From: Rhodobacteraceae bacterium HLUCCA09 | GTDB taxonomy: Bacteria > Pseudomonadota > Alphaproteobacteria > Rhodobacterales > Rhodobacteraceae | Assembly (NCBI GenBank): GCA_001314685.1 | Contig: LJNT01000083.1 | Coordinates: 1 to 38,097, forward strand | Length of the DNA: 38,097 bases | Reading direction: 5' to 3' | Shown here: positions 1 through 8,465 of the stretch, piece by piece | Numbering within the stretch: the stretch's first letter is position 1 | Layout: the number at the start of each line of letters is the position of its first letter | Notes under the pieces: generated by a model | Told to the model about the DNA's origin: nothing | Databases searched by the model: none | The model's input: only the letters and a program-made list of their open reading frames with translations | Program-made: the position numbers and the translations under genes

Positions 1-471
1 GCCGAGACCGACACCGACCCGAAGGATGACGTCGAGCAGTTCCTCGAGGGGCTGCGCCATGCCTGGAAAGAGGGGGAGCCCAGGCCGACGTCGCGGAGCC
101 CTCCGCCCGCGCCCAGAGGGCGACGCCGACCCGATCCGCTTGCGGCGGTGACGACCGAACTGCGGGCATGGTTCGACGAGGATCAGTCTCAGACGGGGCG
201 CGCCCAGCTTCTGCGACTTTACGAAAAGCGCGGCAGGCCGGGGCTGTCGGGCACGAATGCCGACCGGGCCCGCCGTCTCGTCTGCGCGACGGAGGGCCTG
301 CGCGCCCTCGGTCACAGCCTGATGTGCACGCGCCGCGTGCGGGTGCGAAACTCTCGCGCCTCAGTGCTGCGGATCGGCGAGGCCGCAGACGGGGCCGGGG
401 CCCGACGCCGGTCACGCCTGCGCGCGCCGCCCCCTGATGCCTGGCACGACGACCGGCACGGGACACGATAG
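1..471 (+). pseudogene. IS transposase C-terminal remnant
   Basis: The frame is open from base 1 (the gene begins outside the window) to a TAG at 469-471. The conceptual product contains RRPDPLAAVTTELRAWFDED followed by a Leu-rich stretch. This resembles the tail of integrase-catalytic-domain (DDE) transposases of the type that ends DPxxxVxxxLRAWFxxEPWRTxxELLxRLQ. After about residue 80 the similarity fades into a basic, low-complexity sequence without the usual RTLQRR ending. No terminal inverted repeat was found next to it. I therefore read it as a decayed insertion-sequence remnant rather than an active gene. The family assignment rests on about 35 residues. Confidence 0.45.
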
Positions 472-486
472 ATTGTCACCACCCCA

Positions 487-1381
487 TCAAGAGAGCGGTC
501 TCGCAGACGACACCCCCTCGCGCTCGAACCAGTCGAGCATCGTCCCGGACCATCCGTCCGGCACCACATGGCCCCCGGGAAAGAGCGCGACGACGAGGCG
601 CCGGCCGCTGTCGCAGTCTTCCCACCAGCGAAGCCCGAAGACGCCCGTCGCCGCATGCCCGCTTGCGTTCGGGCGGCCACCATTGGCGGCGCGCCAGATC
701 TGCATTGCATCCCAGACGTTGCCCCGAGCGAGGATGGGTACACCGTCGGCGGCCGACGCCTCTCGCAGAAGGCGGCCCTCCAGCGGCACGACGCCGTCTG
801 ACCAGCCATGCGTGTGGAACAGGTCGACAGGCCCCGCGCACCCGGAGGGAAGCGGCACCCAGAACGCCCCGGCGACCGGCGCACGGGCCGCAAAGGAATC
901 GGGCGCCGCGCAGGCGAGATAGCTTGCCATGGGAACCACCGACGGAGAAGCCGGCAAGGATCGTTCGGCGCGTTTCGATGCCGTGCTTCGCTGCGGCGTC
1001 GTCGCGGACAGCGGTCAGGAAGGCGATTTCGTCGCGGGGGCCCGGCCGTTCGGGATGGAAGCCCCAGGAACGGCCGTTGCCCCCGACCCTCGGCATTCCG
1101 TCGGGCGCGAGCACGGCATAGCCGCGTGCCAGCGCCGTTTCCACCACGTCGCGCACGCCGAGCGTCGCCTGCCCGCTCGCTCCCCACCCGTGAAGGAACA
1201 ACAGCGCGGGGAGTCCGGCCCCGGTGTCGGGCGCGGCCGGCGGCAACACGAGGTGGTACCTTCCCTCGGCGATCTCGCAGGCCCCGACCGCCTCTCCACA
1301 GCCCGCCTGCGCCGCCTGGCCCCAGGCCAGGGCGACCGAGAGGAGGCCGGTGCACATCCGTTTGCGCGACCAGATGTGCAT
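487..1381 (-). pseudogene. Secreted PHB-depolymerase-like alpha/beta hydrolase, frameshifted
   Basis: The ATG at 1381 is preceded by GGAGAGA and opens a Sec-type signal peptide (RKRMCTGLLSVALAWGQAAQA). The body has the fold of the LpqC/PHB depolymerase esterase family: LLFLHGWGASG for the oxyanion region, then the nucleophile elbow GFSVGGS. Directly after the elbow the frame breaks. The continuation SMASYLACAAPDSF, with the later HTHGWSDGVVPLEGR (acid) and FPGGHVVPDGW (His), lies in another minus-strand frame (the 487-957 ORF). One extra base in the GGG at 931-933 accounts for the shift; removing it restores a full-length enzyme of about 297 residues with all catalytic parts. It is either a recent pseudogene or a sequencing error. 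Confidence 0.8.
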
Positions 1382-1495
1382 GTGTGTCTCTCCACCGCTG
1401 CGGCCCGCCGTGCCCTCAAGCGATGGACAGGTCATTGCTCCCGAAACCTTGCCGGCCCGAAGGCTCCGAGCGGCCACGCCGGGCATCCCGTGCCA

Positions 1496-1538
1496 CGCAC
1501 ATCCACGGGGGCGGCAGTGCGCGCCCCCGTGGATGCGC
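1496..1538. repeat. Long inverted repeat downstream of opgC
   Basis: The arm CATCCACGGGGGCG (1500-1513) is answered perfectly by CGCCCCCGTGGATG (1522-1535) around an 8-nt loop. Allowing one mismatch extends the arms outward to 1496 and 1538. It lies between the end of opgC and the start of the hydrolase pseudogene, both on the minus strand. It would form a very stable RNA hairpin but has no following T-tract, so it may be a U-less terminator or mRNA-end stabiliser. Confidence 0.6.
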
Positions 1539-1552
1539 GCGGGAGTCCGTCA

Positions 1553-1579
1553 CACACGAGGCGCGCGGCGCCTCGTGTG
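1553..1579. terminator. Candidate hairpin terminator of opgC
   Basis: There is a perfect 12-bp inverted repeat, CACACGAGGCGC / GCGCCTCGTGTG, with a 3-nt loop. It is located about 185 bp past the opgC stop and next to the larger inverted repeat at 1496-1538. No T-run follows on either strand, so a role as a terminator is inferred from position and stability only. Confidence 0.4.
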
Positions 1580-1762
1580 GCATGGGACGAAACGGGTCGG
1601 CCCACGAACGCGCCTCGATTTCCATCGGCTACGCTATCCCCGGAAAGAATGGCGCGCCAGCCAACGGAAAGGAGCCTGCCCCGCGCGATCCGCCCGCATC
1701 TCGGCGGGCGCCCGTCGGCTCGGGCGCGCGGCCCGGCGCGCTCGGGGGGATCGCCGGGTCGG

Positions 1763-2986
1763 TCACGTCTGTGGCGCTCGGCCGTGCGACCGCCACGGCG
1801 CCGACTTGAACCAGCCTGCACCATAGGCCACGGCCACCAGCAGGGCCATTCCTGCGAGGTTGACGAGGACCGAGGTCAGCGGCGTGCGCCCGAGGACGTC
1901 GAGCGCGACTCCGAGCAGCCGCGCGAGATACATCGACGCGATGAACACCGCGAGCGATTGCTGGCCGACCTTCAGTATGACCGCGAGGCCGTTGCGCCAT
2001 GTCCGCGCCAGCGGCCCGTCGCCGGCAGGCGGCGCGAGCCTGTCTCCGCGCGGGCCCACCGCGACCCAGGCGAGGTAGGCGAGCGCGAGAAAGTGGAGGT
2101 AGCGAAGCACCCCGAAGTCCGACTTGCCGATCAGGGGGGCCAGAGCCGCACGTGCATCCGACAGCAGCGCCACGTCTCGGTAGGTCGGCCCGTGCGCCAT
2201 CGGAACGATCGCCAGCACGATCGCGGCGGCAAGGATCACCAGTCTGCGGTCGACGGGCGGTGCGGGCAGCCAGCCCGACATCAGGGCGAACCCGGTGAAG
2301 AAGACGAGTTGCCACCCGAACGGGTTGAAGAACCACTCGCGCTCCGACCACGGCTCGGCGGGCAGGGCGAGCAGACCCTTCTGCGCGAGCGCCCAGACGC
2401 CGATCACCGCGCCGAAGGCCGCCCCGAGATGGAGCCGCGCCAGCGCCACGACGGCGGGCAGCAGCATCAGGATGACCAGATACATCGGCAGGATGTCGAA
2501 ATAGTTCGGCACGTAGGTCAGCGTGACCAGCCCCACGAGGTTCGTCGCGGGGTCGTTGAAGAACGGATGCAGGTTCAGCTGGCCGACGTAGTCGCGCAGG
2601 AGCAGGTCGGAGGCGGTCAGGGCGACCATCGTCGCGGCGATGGCGAGGAAAAGGCAGACATGCGCCCAGTAGACCTGCCAGCACCGGTACGCGACCCGGG
2701 CCGTCCCCATGGCCCACCCGCGGTCGCGAAAGACCTTGCCGAACGCGATGGCCGAGGCCATGCCCGAGCAGAACACGAAGATCTCTGTGGCGTCGGAGAA
2801 GCCGAACCGCGCCGGGATCCACTGCGTCATCCAGTTGCTCGGCACATGTGCGATCAGGATGATGAACATCGCTATGCCGCGGAAGAAATCGAGCCTCGGA
2901 TCGCGCAGCGCGGCCGCGGCGGCGGATCTGCCGGAAACCGCGCTGCTCGTCGGCTGCGAGCTGGGCGTGGTGTCGGTCAGGCTCAT
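1763..2986 (-). CDS. opgC: OpgC-domain membrane acyltransferase
   Basis: This 407-residue integral membrane protein starts RDPRLDFFRGIAMFIILIAHVPSNWM, the characteristic opening of OpgC, which adds succinyl groups to osmoregulated periplasmic glucans. About ten hydrophobic segments follow (for example VYWAHVCLFLAIAATMVAL and LPMYLVILMLLPAVVAL), and FSDATEIFVFCSGMASA matches the second conserved block of the family. A Ser/Thr/Gln-rich cytoplasmic stretch of about 28 residues precedes the first helix. The ATG at 2986 has only a weak ribosome site. It lies 30 nt downstream of the TTC38-like gene on the same strand and may be co-transcribed with it. No glucan synthase gene (opgG/opgH) is nearby, so the acceptor glycan cannot be deduced from context. 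Confidence 0.88.
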   Translation of the reverse strand: MSLTDTTPSSQPTSSAVSGRSAAAAALRDPRLDFFRGIAMFIILIAHVPSNWMTQWIPARFGFSDATEIFVFCSGMASAIAFGKVFRDRGWAMGTARVAYRCWQVYWAHVCLFLAIAATMVALTASDLLLRDYVGQLNLHPFFNDPATNLVGLVTLTYVPNYFDILPMYLVILMLLPAVVALARLHLGAAFGAVIGVWALAQKGLLALPAEPWSEREWFFNPFGWQLVFFTGFALMSGWLPAPPVDRRLVILAAAIVLAIVPMAHGPTYRDVALLSDARAALAPLIGKSDFGVLRYLHFLALAYLAWVAVGPRGDRLAPPAGDGPLARTWRNGLAVILKVGQQSLAVFIASMYLARLLGVALDVLGRTPLTSVLVNLAGMALLVAVAYGAGWFKSAPWRSHGRAPQT

Positions 2987-3016
2987 CGGGCAGGCACTCG
3001 TTCTGGAGGGGGCCGG

Positions 3017-4375
3017 TTATTCCGCTGCATGATCCGTCGCGCGACGGGCATCGGCAATGCGGTTTCGCCGTGTCCGGGCAAACGTGTCGGCATGGCCCCC
3101 GCGAAGCGCCGTGCGCGAGTCGAGGATCGCCGAGGCCGCCTCGAGCCGCCCGGCGCGGATGCCGGCGTCGACCGTGATGCGCTCGAAGACGTCGCGCTGC
3201 GCATGGCTGCCGCCTATCGTCGGCATGTGAGCCCGCGCGGCGCACAGCCGGTCGAAGGCGCGTGCATGGCAGCCCTCGCCGAAGGCCGCGAGCCCTTCGG
3301 CCGCGGCAAGGCCGGGATGGGCCGCCACGCGCCCCTGCTCGGTCGTGGCAGCCCCGGAAGCTGCCACCTGCGCCATGAGACGTCCGGCGGCGTCGCGGCG
3401 CGTGTCGCCCGTCAGGGCGAGCATGTAGTGCAGATCGGCGAAGACGAGACAGCCGTCGTCCACCCGGTTTTCCGCGATGTCCGCCAGCTCCCCCCAGCGC
3501 TGGCCGACATCGACTCCGTCGAGCTCCAGCCGGACGAGGAGCGATGCGGCGTTTGCGAGATCGCGGTAATCGTCGGTCTTCTCGGTCCGGATGCGCGTAT
3601 CGTAGAGCGAGAGGGCCCTGTCGTAGTCTCCCAGATCGAGGTGCAGCAGCGCCTTGTGCCACCAGACATGGAAGCGGAAGTTGTTGCAGTGGCTCCATGC
3701 CCCGTCGTTCCGCTCGAGAAGGGCGATGCCGGCCCTGGGCCGGTGCGTCATGTCGTGGACATGCGCCACCGCGTGCAGGCCCCAGGCGTCGTCGGCGGCA
3801 AGGTCGAGACCCGCGCGACCGGCCGCCTCGGCGGCGGCATAGTCGCCCGTCTCCTCGAGCGCGAAGGCGTGGCAGCCGAGGGCATAGCCCCTGAGCGGGT
3901 GATCCCCGTCGTGCCCGGCGAGCGCCCGCTCGATCGAGCGGCGCATCCCGGAGGCGTCGCCCATCATGAACCTGATCGCGTGCACGACCTTCGCCGTCAG
4001 CGTGTCGGCGGGGTTCACTGCCAACACACCCTCCAGGTGGAAGAGTGCCGCGCCGGGAGAGCCGTCTAGCCAGCCCTCCAGCGCCTCGACCCAGGCCGCG
4101 GCGCGGGGCGGGGCGCCCGCCAGGTCCAACGCGCGCCGTGCCGCGCTGGCCGAGGCGCCGGCTGCGGCCGCCGTCTCGCGCCGGCCGAGCATCAGGCAGA
4201 AGAGGCCCTCTGCCGCAAGGGGAAGGGCTGCCTCCGGCTCGCGCTCCAGAACGCGGCGGAGATGCTCGGGCGCCGCCGCTCCGTGGGCCAGGAAGGACGT
4301 CGCCATGCGGTTCCAGTTGCCCTGCGCCTCTGCGGTGGCCAGGCCGGTGGGGGCACGGCAGATATCGTCGGTCAC
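3017..4375 (-). CDS. TTC38-like tetratricopeptide repeat protein
   Basis: This soluble protein of about 452 residues is built almost entirely of Ala-rich helical repeats. It contains blocks typical of the tetratricopeptide repeat protein 38 family, such as HAVAHVHDMTHRPRAGIALLE and HCNNFRFHVWWHKALLHLDLGDYDRALSLYD. The family is common in proteobacteria and animals but has no established biochemical role; TPR folds usually bind peptides or partner proteins. I prefer the GTG at 4375, which has GGAAGG about 8 nt upstream. An in-frame ATG at 4429 would add 18 residues and also has a weak GGAAA, so the start is not settled. The start touches the read-through tail of the CoA-transferase pseudogene upstream, and opgC follows after 30 nt. 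There is no signal peptide. Confidence 0.82.
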   Translation of the reverse strand: MTDDICRAPTGLATAEAQGNWNRMATSFLAHGAAAPEHLRRVLEREPEAALPLAAEGLFCLMLGRRETAAAAGASASAARRALDLAGAPPRAAAWVEALEGWLDGSPGAALFHLEGVLAVNPADTLTAKVVHAIRFMMGDASGMRRSIERALAGHDGDHPLRGYALGCHAFALEETGDYAAAEAAGRAGLDLAADDAWGLHAVAHVHDMTHRPRAGIALLERNDGAWSHCNNFRFHVWWHKALLHLDLGDYDRALSLYDTRIRTEKTDDYRDLANAASLLVRLELDGVDVGQRWGELADIAENRVDDGCLVFADLHYMLALTGDTRRDAAGRLMAQVAASGAATTEQGRVAAHPGLAAAEGLAAFGEGCHARAFDRLCAARAHMPTIGGSHAQRDVFERITVDAGIRAGRLEAASAILDSRTALRGGHADTFARTRRNRIADARRATDHAAE

Positions 4376-5725
4376 GCTATGTGCCTTCCGGAGTGCGGGC
4401 GGAAACTCATCGAAACAGTGTATGGGCATCGGTTTCCGATTGATATCGGCGCCCCCGCCCGCGCGCGGCCTTGTGACCGCGCGTGTGGTCGGGGTCGCGT
4501 CTCGGGCGACCGCCCGGCGAGGATGGTTCGAAGGTGTGACAGCACGGCATCGCCATCCTGCCCCATGCGTGGCGGCGCGCGGCGGACGCTGACCGGGGTG
4601 CGCGAGAATTTCAGCGGATTGCCGAGCAGACGAACCGCGCCCCCCTCGACATCGTCGTGCGGGGCCTCGATCACCGCGCCGCGCGCCGCCGCTTGGTCAG
4701 AGGCGAGGGCCTCGGACACGGTATGGATGGGTCCGGCCGGCACGCGCGCCGCGTTCAGGCGCGCGATGACGAGGCCCTTCGCAAGGGGCGCGAGCAGCGT
4801 CGCGATCCGCTCGGTCAGCGCATCGCGATGCGCCAGCCTGTCGGGGTTCGTGGCGAAGCGCGGATCGGCGGACAGGTCGGGCGCGTCGAGCGCCTCGGCG
4901 AAGCGGCGGAACTGGCCGTCGTTTCCGACCGCGACGATCACGGGCCCGTCGGCGCAGGCGAAGTCATCGTAGGGGCAGATGTCGGGATGCGCGTTGCCGC
5001 GCCGCACCGGTTCGATCCCCGAGGTCAGGTAGTTCGTGCCTCCGTTGATCAGCCAGGCCATCTGCGCGTCGACCAGGGCGAGATCGATGTGCTGACCCTC
5101 GCCGGTCGCGTAGCGGTGCCGCAACGCCGCGAGAATGCCGATGCACGCATACATCCCGCACATCACGTCGGCGATCCACGCCCACCTTGTGCGGGGCTCC
5201 CTCGGCCGGGCCCGTCAGCGACATGATCCCGCCATAGCCCTGCGCCATCAGGTCGTAGCCCGGCAGATCGCGGTTCGGGCCGGTCTGTCCGAAGCCCGAC
5301 ATCGAGCAGTAGACGAGGTTGGATCTCTCGCCGCACAGGGTTGCGTGGTCGAGGCCGGATCTCTCGAGTCCGCCGGGCTTGAAGTTTTCGATCACCACGT
5401 CGGCCATGTCGGCGATCCGCCGCACGAGCGCGGCGCCCCCGGCGGTCGAGATGTCGGCCGCATCGGACAGCTTGTTGCGGTTGGCGGCCATGAAGTAGGC
5501 CGAGAGATCGCGCCGCCCGTCCCTGGTGGGGGCATGGGGCGGCCGCCAGCTGCGGGTGTCGTCTCCACCGGTCGCCGGGTTCTCGATCTTGACTACCGTC
5601 GCGCCCAGATCGCCCGGCATCTGCGTTGCCGTCGGCCCTGCGAGGATGCGCGTGAGATCGAGCACGATCAGCCCGTCCAGCGCTCCGGGGGCGGCGGCAG
5701 GGTGCGGTTCAGAAGCGTCCGTCAT
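4372..5725 (-). pseudogene. CaiB/BaiF (class III) CoA-transferase, frameshifted
   Basis: The N-terminal half (MTDASEP...) has LDGLIVLDLTRILAGPTATQ, DLGATVVKIENP, VIENFKPGGL and PGYDLMAQ; the Asp of PGYD is the catalytic carboxylate of formyl-CoA-transferase-type enzymes. After HKVGV the frame is lost. The rest of the enzyme (ADVMCGMYACIGILAAL, ALVDAQMAWLIN, PVIVAVGNDGQFRRF, PAGPIHTV) lies in the 4372-5166 frame, so the break is near 5174-5178 and corresponds to an indel of two missing bases or one extra. The C-terminus also looks abnormal: after GDAVLSHL it reads through about 45 basic residues to a stop inside the start region of the next gene, suggesting a second lesion. It overlaps the ThDP enzyme gene by 17 nt and was probably co-expressed with it. 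Confidence 0.8.
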
Positions 5726-7328
5726 AGGCCCTTCGGCCGATATCGGCCGCGATGACGCTGAACGTGTCGCAGGCCATCGCGGCTTCGAGTGCGGCCTCCA
5801 GTTCCCCGGTCGATGTCACGTCGTGCCCCGCCCCTCCCATCGCGCGGCCGAGCATGGCGAAGTCCGTCCGGCCGAGGTCGACGCCGGCATTGGGCAGTTG
5901 CCGGGCGCGCTGCTTCATCTCGATCAACGCCAGCGAGCGGTCGACGAAGACGACGAACAGGGTGCGCAGACCCAGATCGGCCGCGGTCGCCAGTTCGCCG
6001 GCCACCATCAGGAACCCGGCATCGCCCGAAAAGGAGACGACCGTGCGGTCCGGCTCTGCGATCTGGGCGCCGATTGCGAGCGGCACGGCGCAGCCCATGG
6101 TGCACAGGCCCGACGACTGGATCAGCGCGCGGGGATAGTCGGCGCGCCACATCTGCGACAGCAGGATGCGGTGCGCCCCGCTGTCGACGCTCGCCCGCGT
6201 GTCAGGGGGCAGCACCTTGCGGCAGGTGTCGATCACCACGCCGGGCCCCCAATCGGGTTCGGGCGCGAAGGCCTCCGCCAGTGCGGCCTTCGCCCGCGCG
6301 ATCTCGTGCCCGGCCCAGCGCGGGCGCGGTGCGATCCCCTCGGTCAGCGCCGCGAGCGTCGGTCCGATCGCCGCGACGATGTTGACGCTGCCCTGATGCA
6401 TGTAGTGCGTGTTCGGCTCGGCCGAGACGTCGATGACGGTCTGCCGGTCCGGATCGACCGCATCCTGCCATCCGACGCGCATCTCGACCGGGTCATACCC
6501 CGCCAGAAGCACGACATCGGCGGACTTCACCACCGGCAGGAGGATCGTGTCGGCCTTCGGCGACAGGCCCGCGCCGCCCAGCGACAGGTCATGATCCTCG
6601 GGCAGGAGTCCCTTGGCCTTGTAGGTGGTCACGACGGGCGCGCCGAGCGTCTCCGCGGCGGCGCGCAGCTGCGGTGCCGCCGCCTCGTTCAGCGCGTCGA
6701 CGCCTGCCACGATCATCGGGCGCTCTGCCCGTGCGATCCGCTCCCGCAGATCGTCGAGCCACGCCCCAGCCACCGGGGCGACCGGCATCGAGGGGCGGCG
6801 GCGCAGGGCGGGCTCGGCTTTTGCCGGGGCATTGGCGACCTGGATCGGCAGGTCGATATGAACAGGACCGGGCCGGCCCGAGGTGGCCAGCGCGACGGCG
6901 CGGTCGGCGACGACCTCTGCGGCACCGGCGACCATGGTGAAGCTCCCCTTTGCCACCGCGGCGAACACGGCGCGTTGATCGGCGAGCTGGTGGGTATACC
7001 GCGCGGCCGTCTCTGCATCGAGGCAACCAGTGACCACGATCATCGGAACGCGATCCTCGCGCGCGTTCTCGACCACGTTGACGGCATTGAGCGCCCCTGG
7101 ACCGACGGTGGTCACAAGCAGGGCCGGCGCGCCGGATGCGTGGTGCACCCCCTCGGCCATGAAGCCGCCCGCGTTTTCGTGGCGCACGAGGGTGAACGCG
7201 ATGCCAGCCCGATCGAGCGCATCGACAAGCGTGAGAACCTCGCCTCCCGGCATCCCGAAGGCATGGCGGATCCGGGCGTCATGCAGGCGCCGTGCAAGGA
7301 CATCGGCAATGGTCAGACGTTCGGTCAT
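5709..7328 (-). CDS. ThDP-dependent acetolactate-synthase-like enzyme
   Basis: This 539-residue protein has the three-domain layout of the acetolactate synthase/decarboxylase family. The N-terminal Pyr domain contains FGMPGGEVLTLVDAL and the activating glutamate (Glu51) in VRHENAGGFMAEG. A central domain covers roughly 190-320. The C-terminal PP domain carries SFSGDAGFLMVAGEL followed by VVFVDRSLALIE. The usual GDG-x-NN signature is altered to GDA-x-VD, placing Asp where Asn normally binds the Mg-diphosphate; Asp is chemically plausible there. Substrate cannot be read from sequence. The neighbouring CoA-transferase recalls the oxalate pair frc/oxc, but the N-terminus is not oxalyl-CoA-decarboxylase-like. 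The 17-nt overlap with the CoA-transferase start implies translational coupling, and the GntR gene upstream may regulate it. Confidence 0.82.
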   Translation of the reverse strand: MTERLTIADVLARRLHDARIRHAFGMPGGEVLTLVDALDRAGIAFTLVRHENAGGFMAEGVHHASGAPALLVTTVGPGALNAVNVVENAREDRVPMIVVTGCLDAETAARYTHQLADQRAVFAAVAKGSFTMVAGAAEVVADRAVALATSGRPGPVHIDLPIQVANAPAKAEPALRRRPSMPVAPVAGAWLDDLRERIARAERPMIVAGVDALNEAAAPQLRAAAETLGAPVVTTYKAKGLLPEDHDLSLGGAGLSPKADTILLPVVKSADVVLLAGYDPVEMRVGWQDAVDPDRQTVIDVSAEPNTHYMHQGSVNIVAAIGPTLAALTEGIAPRPRWAGHEIARAKAALAEAFAPEPDWGPGVVIDTCRKVLPPDTRASVDSGAHRILLSQMWRADYPRALIQSSGLCTMGCAVPLAIGAQIAEPDRTVVSFSGDAGFLMVAGELATAADLGLRTLFVVFVDRSLALIEMKQRARQLPNAGVDLGRTDFAMLGRAMGGAGHDVTSTGELEAALEAAMACDTFSVIAADIGRRAYDGRF

Positions 7329-7544
7329 GCTCCGCCAGGGTTCTTGTGGCTATCCCAAGGGAGGCATCCTCGGCCGACACCACAACTCAATTCCGCTTGA
7401 TGATTCGATGGGGCGAGGCCCCTGACGGCGTCACGAGCCATCGGCAGATCGGCGGCAGATCAGCGAGACGTCGGTCGGCAGAAGCGCCGCGATTGCGCAT
7501 CTGCTCGAGCCGCCTGGCCTTCCGAAAGATGCGGAACCGATGCC
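7329..7544. other. Intergenic gap between GntR and ThDP genes
   Basis: The gap is 216 bp between the end of the GntR-family gene and the start of the ThDP enzyme gene, both on the minus strand. The small ORFs listed here are shadows. It may hold the promoter of the ThDP/CoA-transferase pair, but I see no clear -35/-10 or operator in it. Confidence 0.4.
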
Positions 7545-8225
7545 TCAGTCGTCCTTGCCGCTCCCGCGAACGCTCAACTCGTCGACGTCGATGCGCAGGA
7601 TATGTTCGCGCATGCCGGCTTCGGCCACGTCGGGATCGCGCGAGCGGATCTGCTCGATCACCTCGGCATGCTCGCGCGTGGTGTTGCGGATCGCGGTGGA
7701 GCTGACGCGCAGCGTCATGCGCAGATAGGGCTCGGTCGCATGGCGGATGCGCCGGATCTCCTCCACCAGCCGGGGCCGCGGGCAATAGTCGAGAAGCACG
7801 TCGTGAAACTGGTCGTGCGCGGTGATGAACCAGTCGACATCCGCACGCGCCCGGTCGAGCCTCTGGAGGGCGATCTCCGCCTCGTCCAGCCCCTGACGGT
7901 CGATCCGCTCGGCCACCAGACGCATCGCGAAGGCCTCCAGCACGGCGCGCATCTCGTAGAGTTCGGCGATCTCGTCGCGCCCGAGCGACGTGACGACCGC
8001 ACCGCGGTTCGAGCGGATCGTCATGAAGCCTTCGCTGGCGAGTTGCCGGATCGCCTCCCGCACGGGCATGCGGCTGACGCCGAGCGTCTGGGCGACCTTG
8101 TCGGCCACGACATGGGTCCCGCCTGCAAGGCGGCCCGAGCGGATCTCGTCCACCAGATAGCGATGGGCCAGCGCCTGGGCGCTCTGCCCCGGATCGGGCC
8201 GTTGCCTCTCGGTCGCCACGTCCAT
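7545..8225 (-). CDS. GntR-family regulator, FCD subfamily
   Basis: This cytoplasmic DNA-binding regulator has about 226 residues. The winged helix-turn-helix occupies roughly residues 18-85 (HRYLVDEIRSGRLAGG, then VAQTLGVSRMPVREAIRQLASEGF and IRSNRGAVV). An all-helical FCD effector domain follows, with ELYEMRAVLEAFAMRL and the ligand/metal-type residues in AHDQFHDVLLD and EHAEVIEQIRSRD. I chose the ATG at 8225 (MDVATE) because GGAGGG lies just upstream and the HTH begins at a normal distance; the ORF track start at 8399 adds 58 unlikely residues. It is transcribed divergently from the 17-gene operon across about 240 bp, the usual arrangement for a local, often ligand-released repressor. FCD regulators typically sense small carboxylates. 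Confidence 0.88.
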   Translation of the reverse strand: MDVATERQRPDPGQSAQALAHRYLVDEIRSGRLAGGTHVVADKVAQTLGVSRMPVREAIRQLASEGFMTIRSNRGAVVTSLGRDEIAELYEMRAVLEAFAMRLVAERIDRQGLDEAEIALQRLDRARADVDWFITAHDQFHDVLLDYCPRPRLVEEIRRIRHATEPYLRMTLRVSSTAIRNTTREHAEVIEQIRSRDPDVAEAGMREHILRIDVDELSVRGSGKDD

Positions 8226-8465
8226 CCTGCCCTCCGGATCGTTCTTCCGCCTCGCCGCGCAGGCTGCGGGCGTCTTGCCACTCGTTCGCAGACAGCCCGA
8301 TTTCCGGGCAGTCGTGCCCGGCGAGACCGCATTCAAGCGCATGGGCGACGACAGAATGGCATTGCCGACCCGGCTTGACAATCGGCTACTTGCATTCAAG
8401 GATCATTGTATCCAATCTGGCCATGCGTCACGCAGAGGCACCTGACGGGGGCAAGCACGAAGACG
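8226..8465. promoter_or_regulatory. Divergent regulatory region between GntR gene and operon
   Basis: These 240 bp separate the GntR gene from the first operon gene and must hold both promoters unless transcription enters from farther away. The only sharp signals I see are the TTGACA and the dyad in the part near 8375-8416. No sigma-54 element is present here, unlike in the second module. Confidence 0.55.
8375..8416 (+). promoter_or_regulatory. Candidate -35 box and GntR/FCD operator
   Basis: TTGACA at 8375-8380 matches the sigma-70 -35 consensus; 17 bp later AAGGAT (8398-8403) is a weak -10. Overlapping the expected start point is ATTGTATCCAAT (8405-8416), a dyad close to the TTGTATACAA-like sites bound by many FCD-type GntR proteins, with a partly overlapping GGAT/ATCC inverted pair at 8400-8413. 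A repressor bound here would block the operon promoter. This is inferred from pattern only. Confidence 0.4.

Noticed and set aside
439-460. TGGCAC near the transposase remnant as a sigma-54 promoter
   Set aside because: The downstream -12 position reads CCGGC, not TTGCA, and it lies within a decayed coding frame.
929-4069. 1046-residue plus-strand ORF
   Set aside because: It lies antisense to OpgC and the TPR protein, is Arg/Gly/Pro-rich and has no domain-like pattern.
5709-5725. Oxalate-degradation pair (formyl-CoA transferase plus oxalyl-CoA decarboxylase)
   Set aside because: The CoA-transferase would fit, but the ThDP enzyme has an acetolactate-synthase-type N-terminus and an altered PP motif, so I do not call frc/oxc.
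8381-8395. Possible sigma-54 promoter before the first operon (TTGCA at 8388)
   Set aside because: No GG at the required 10-bp spacing upstream; the -24 element is absent.
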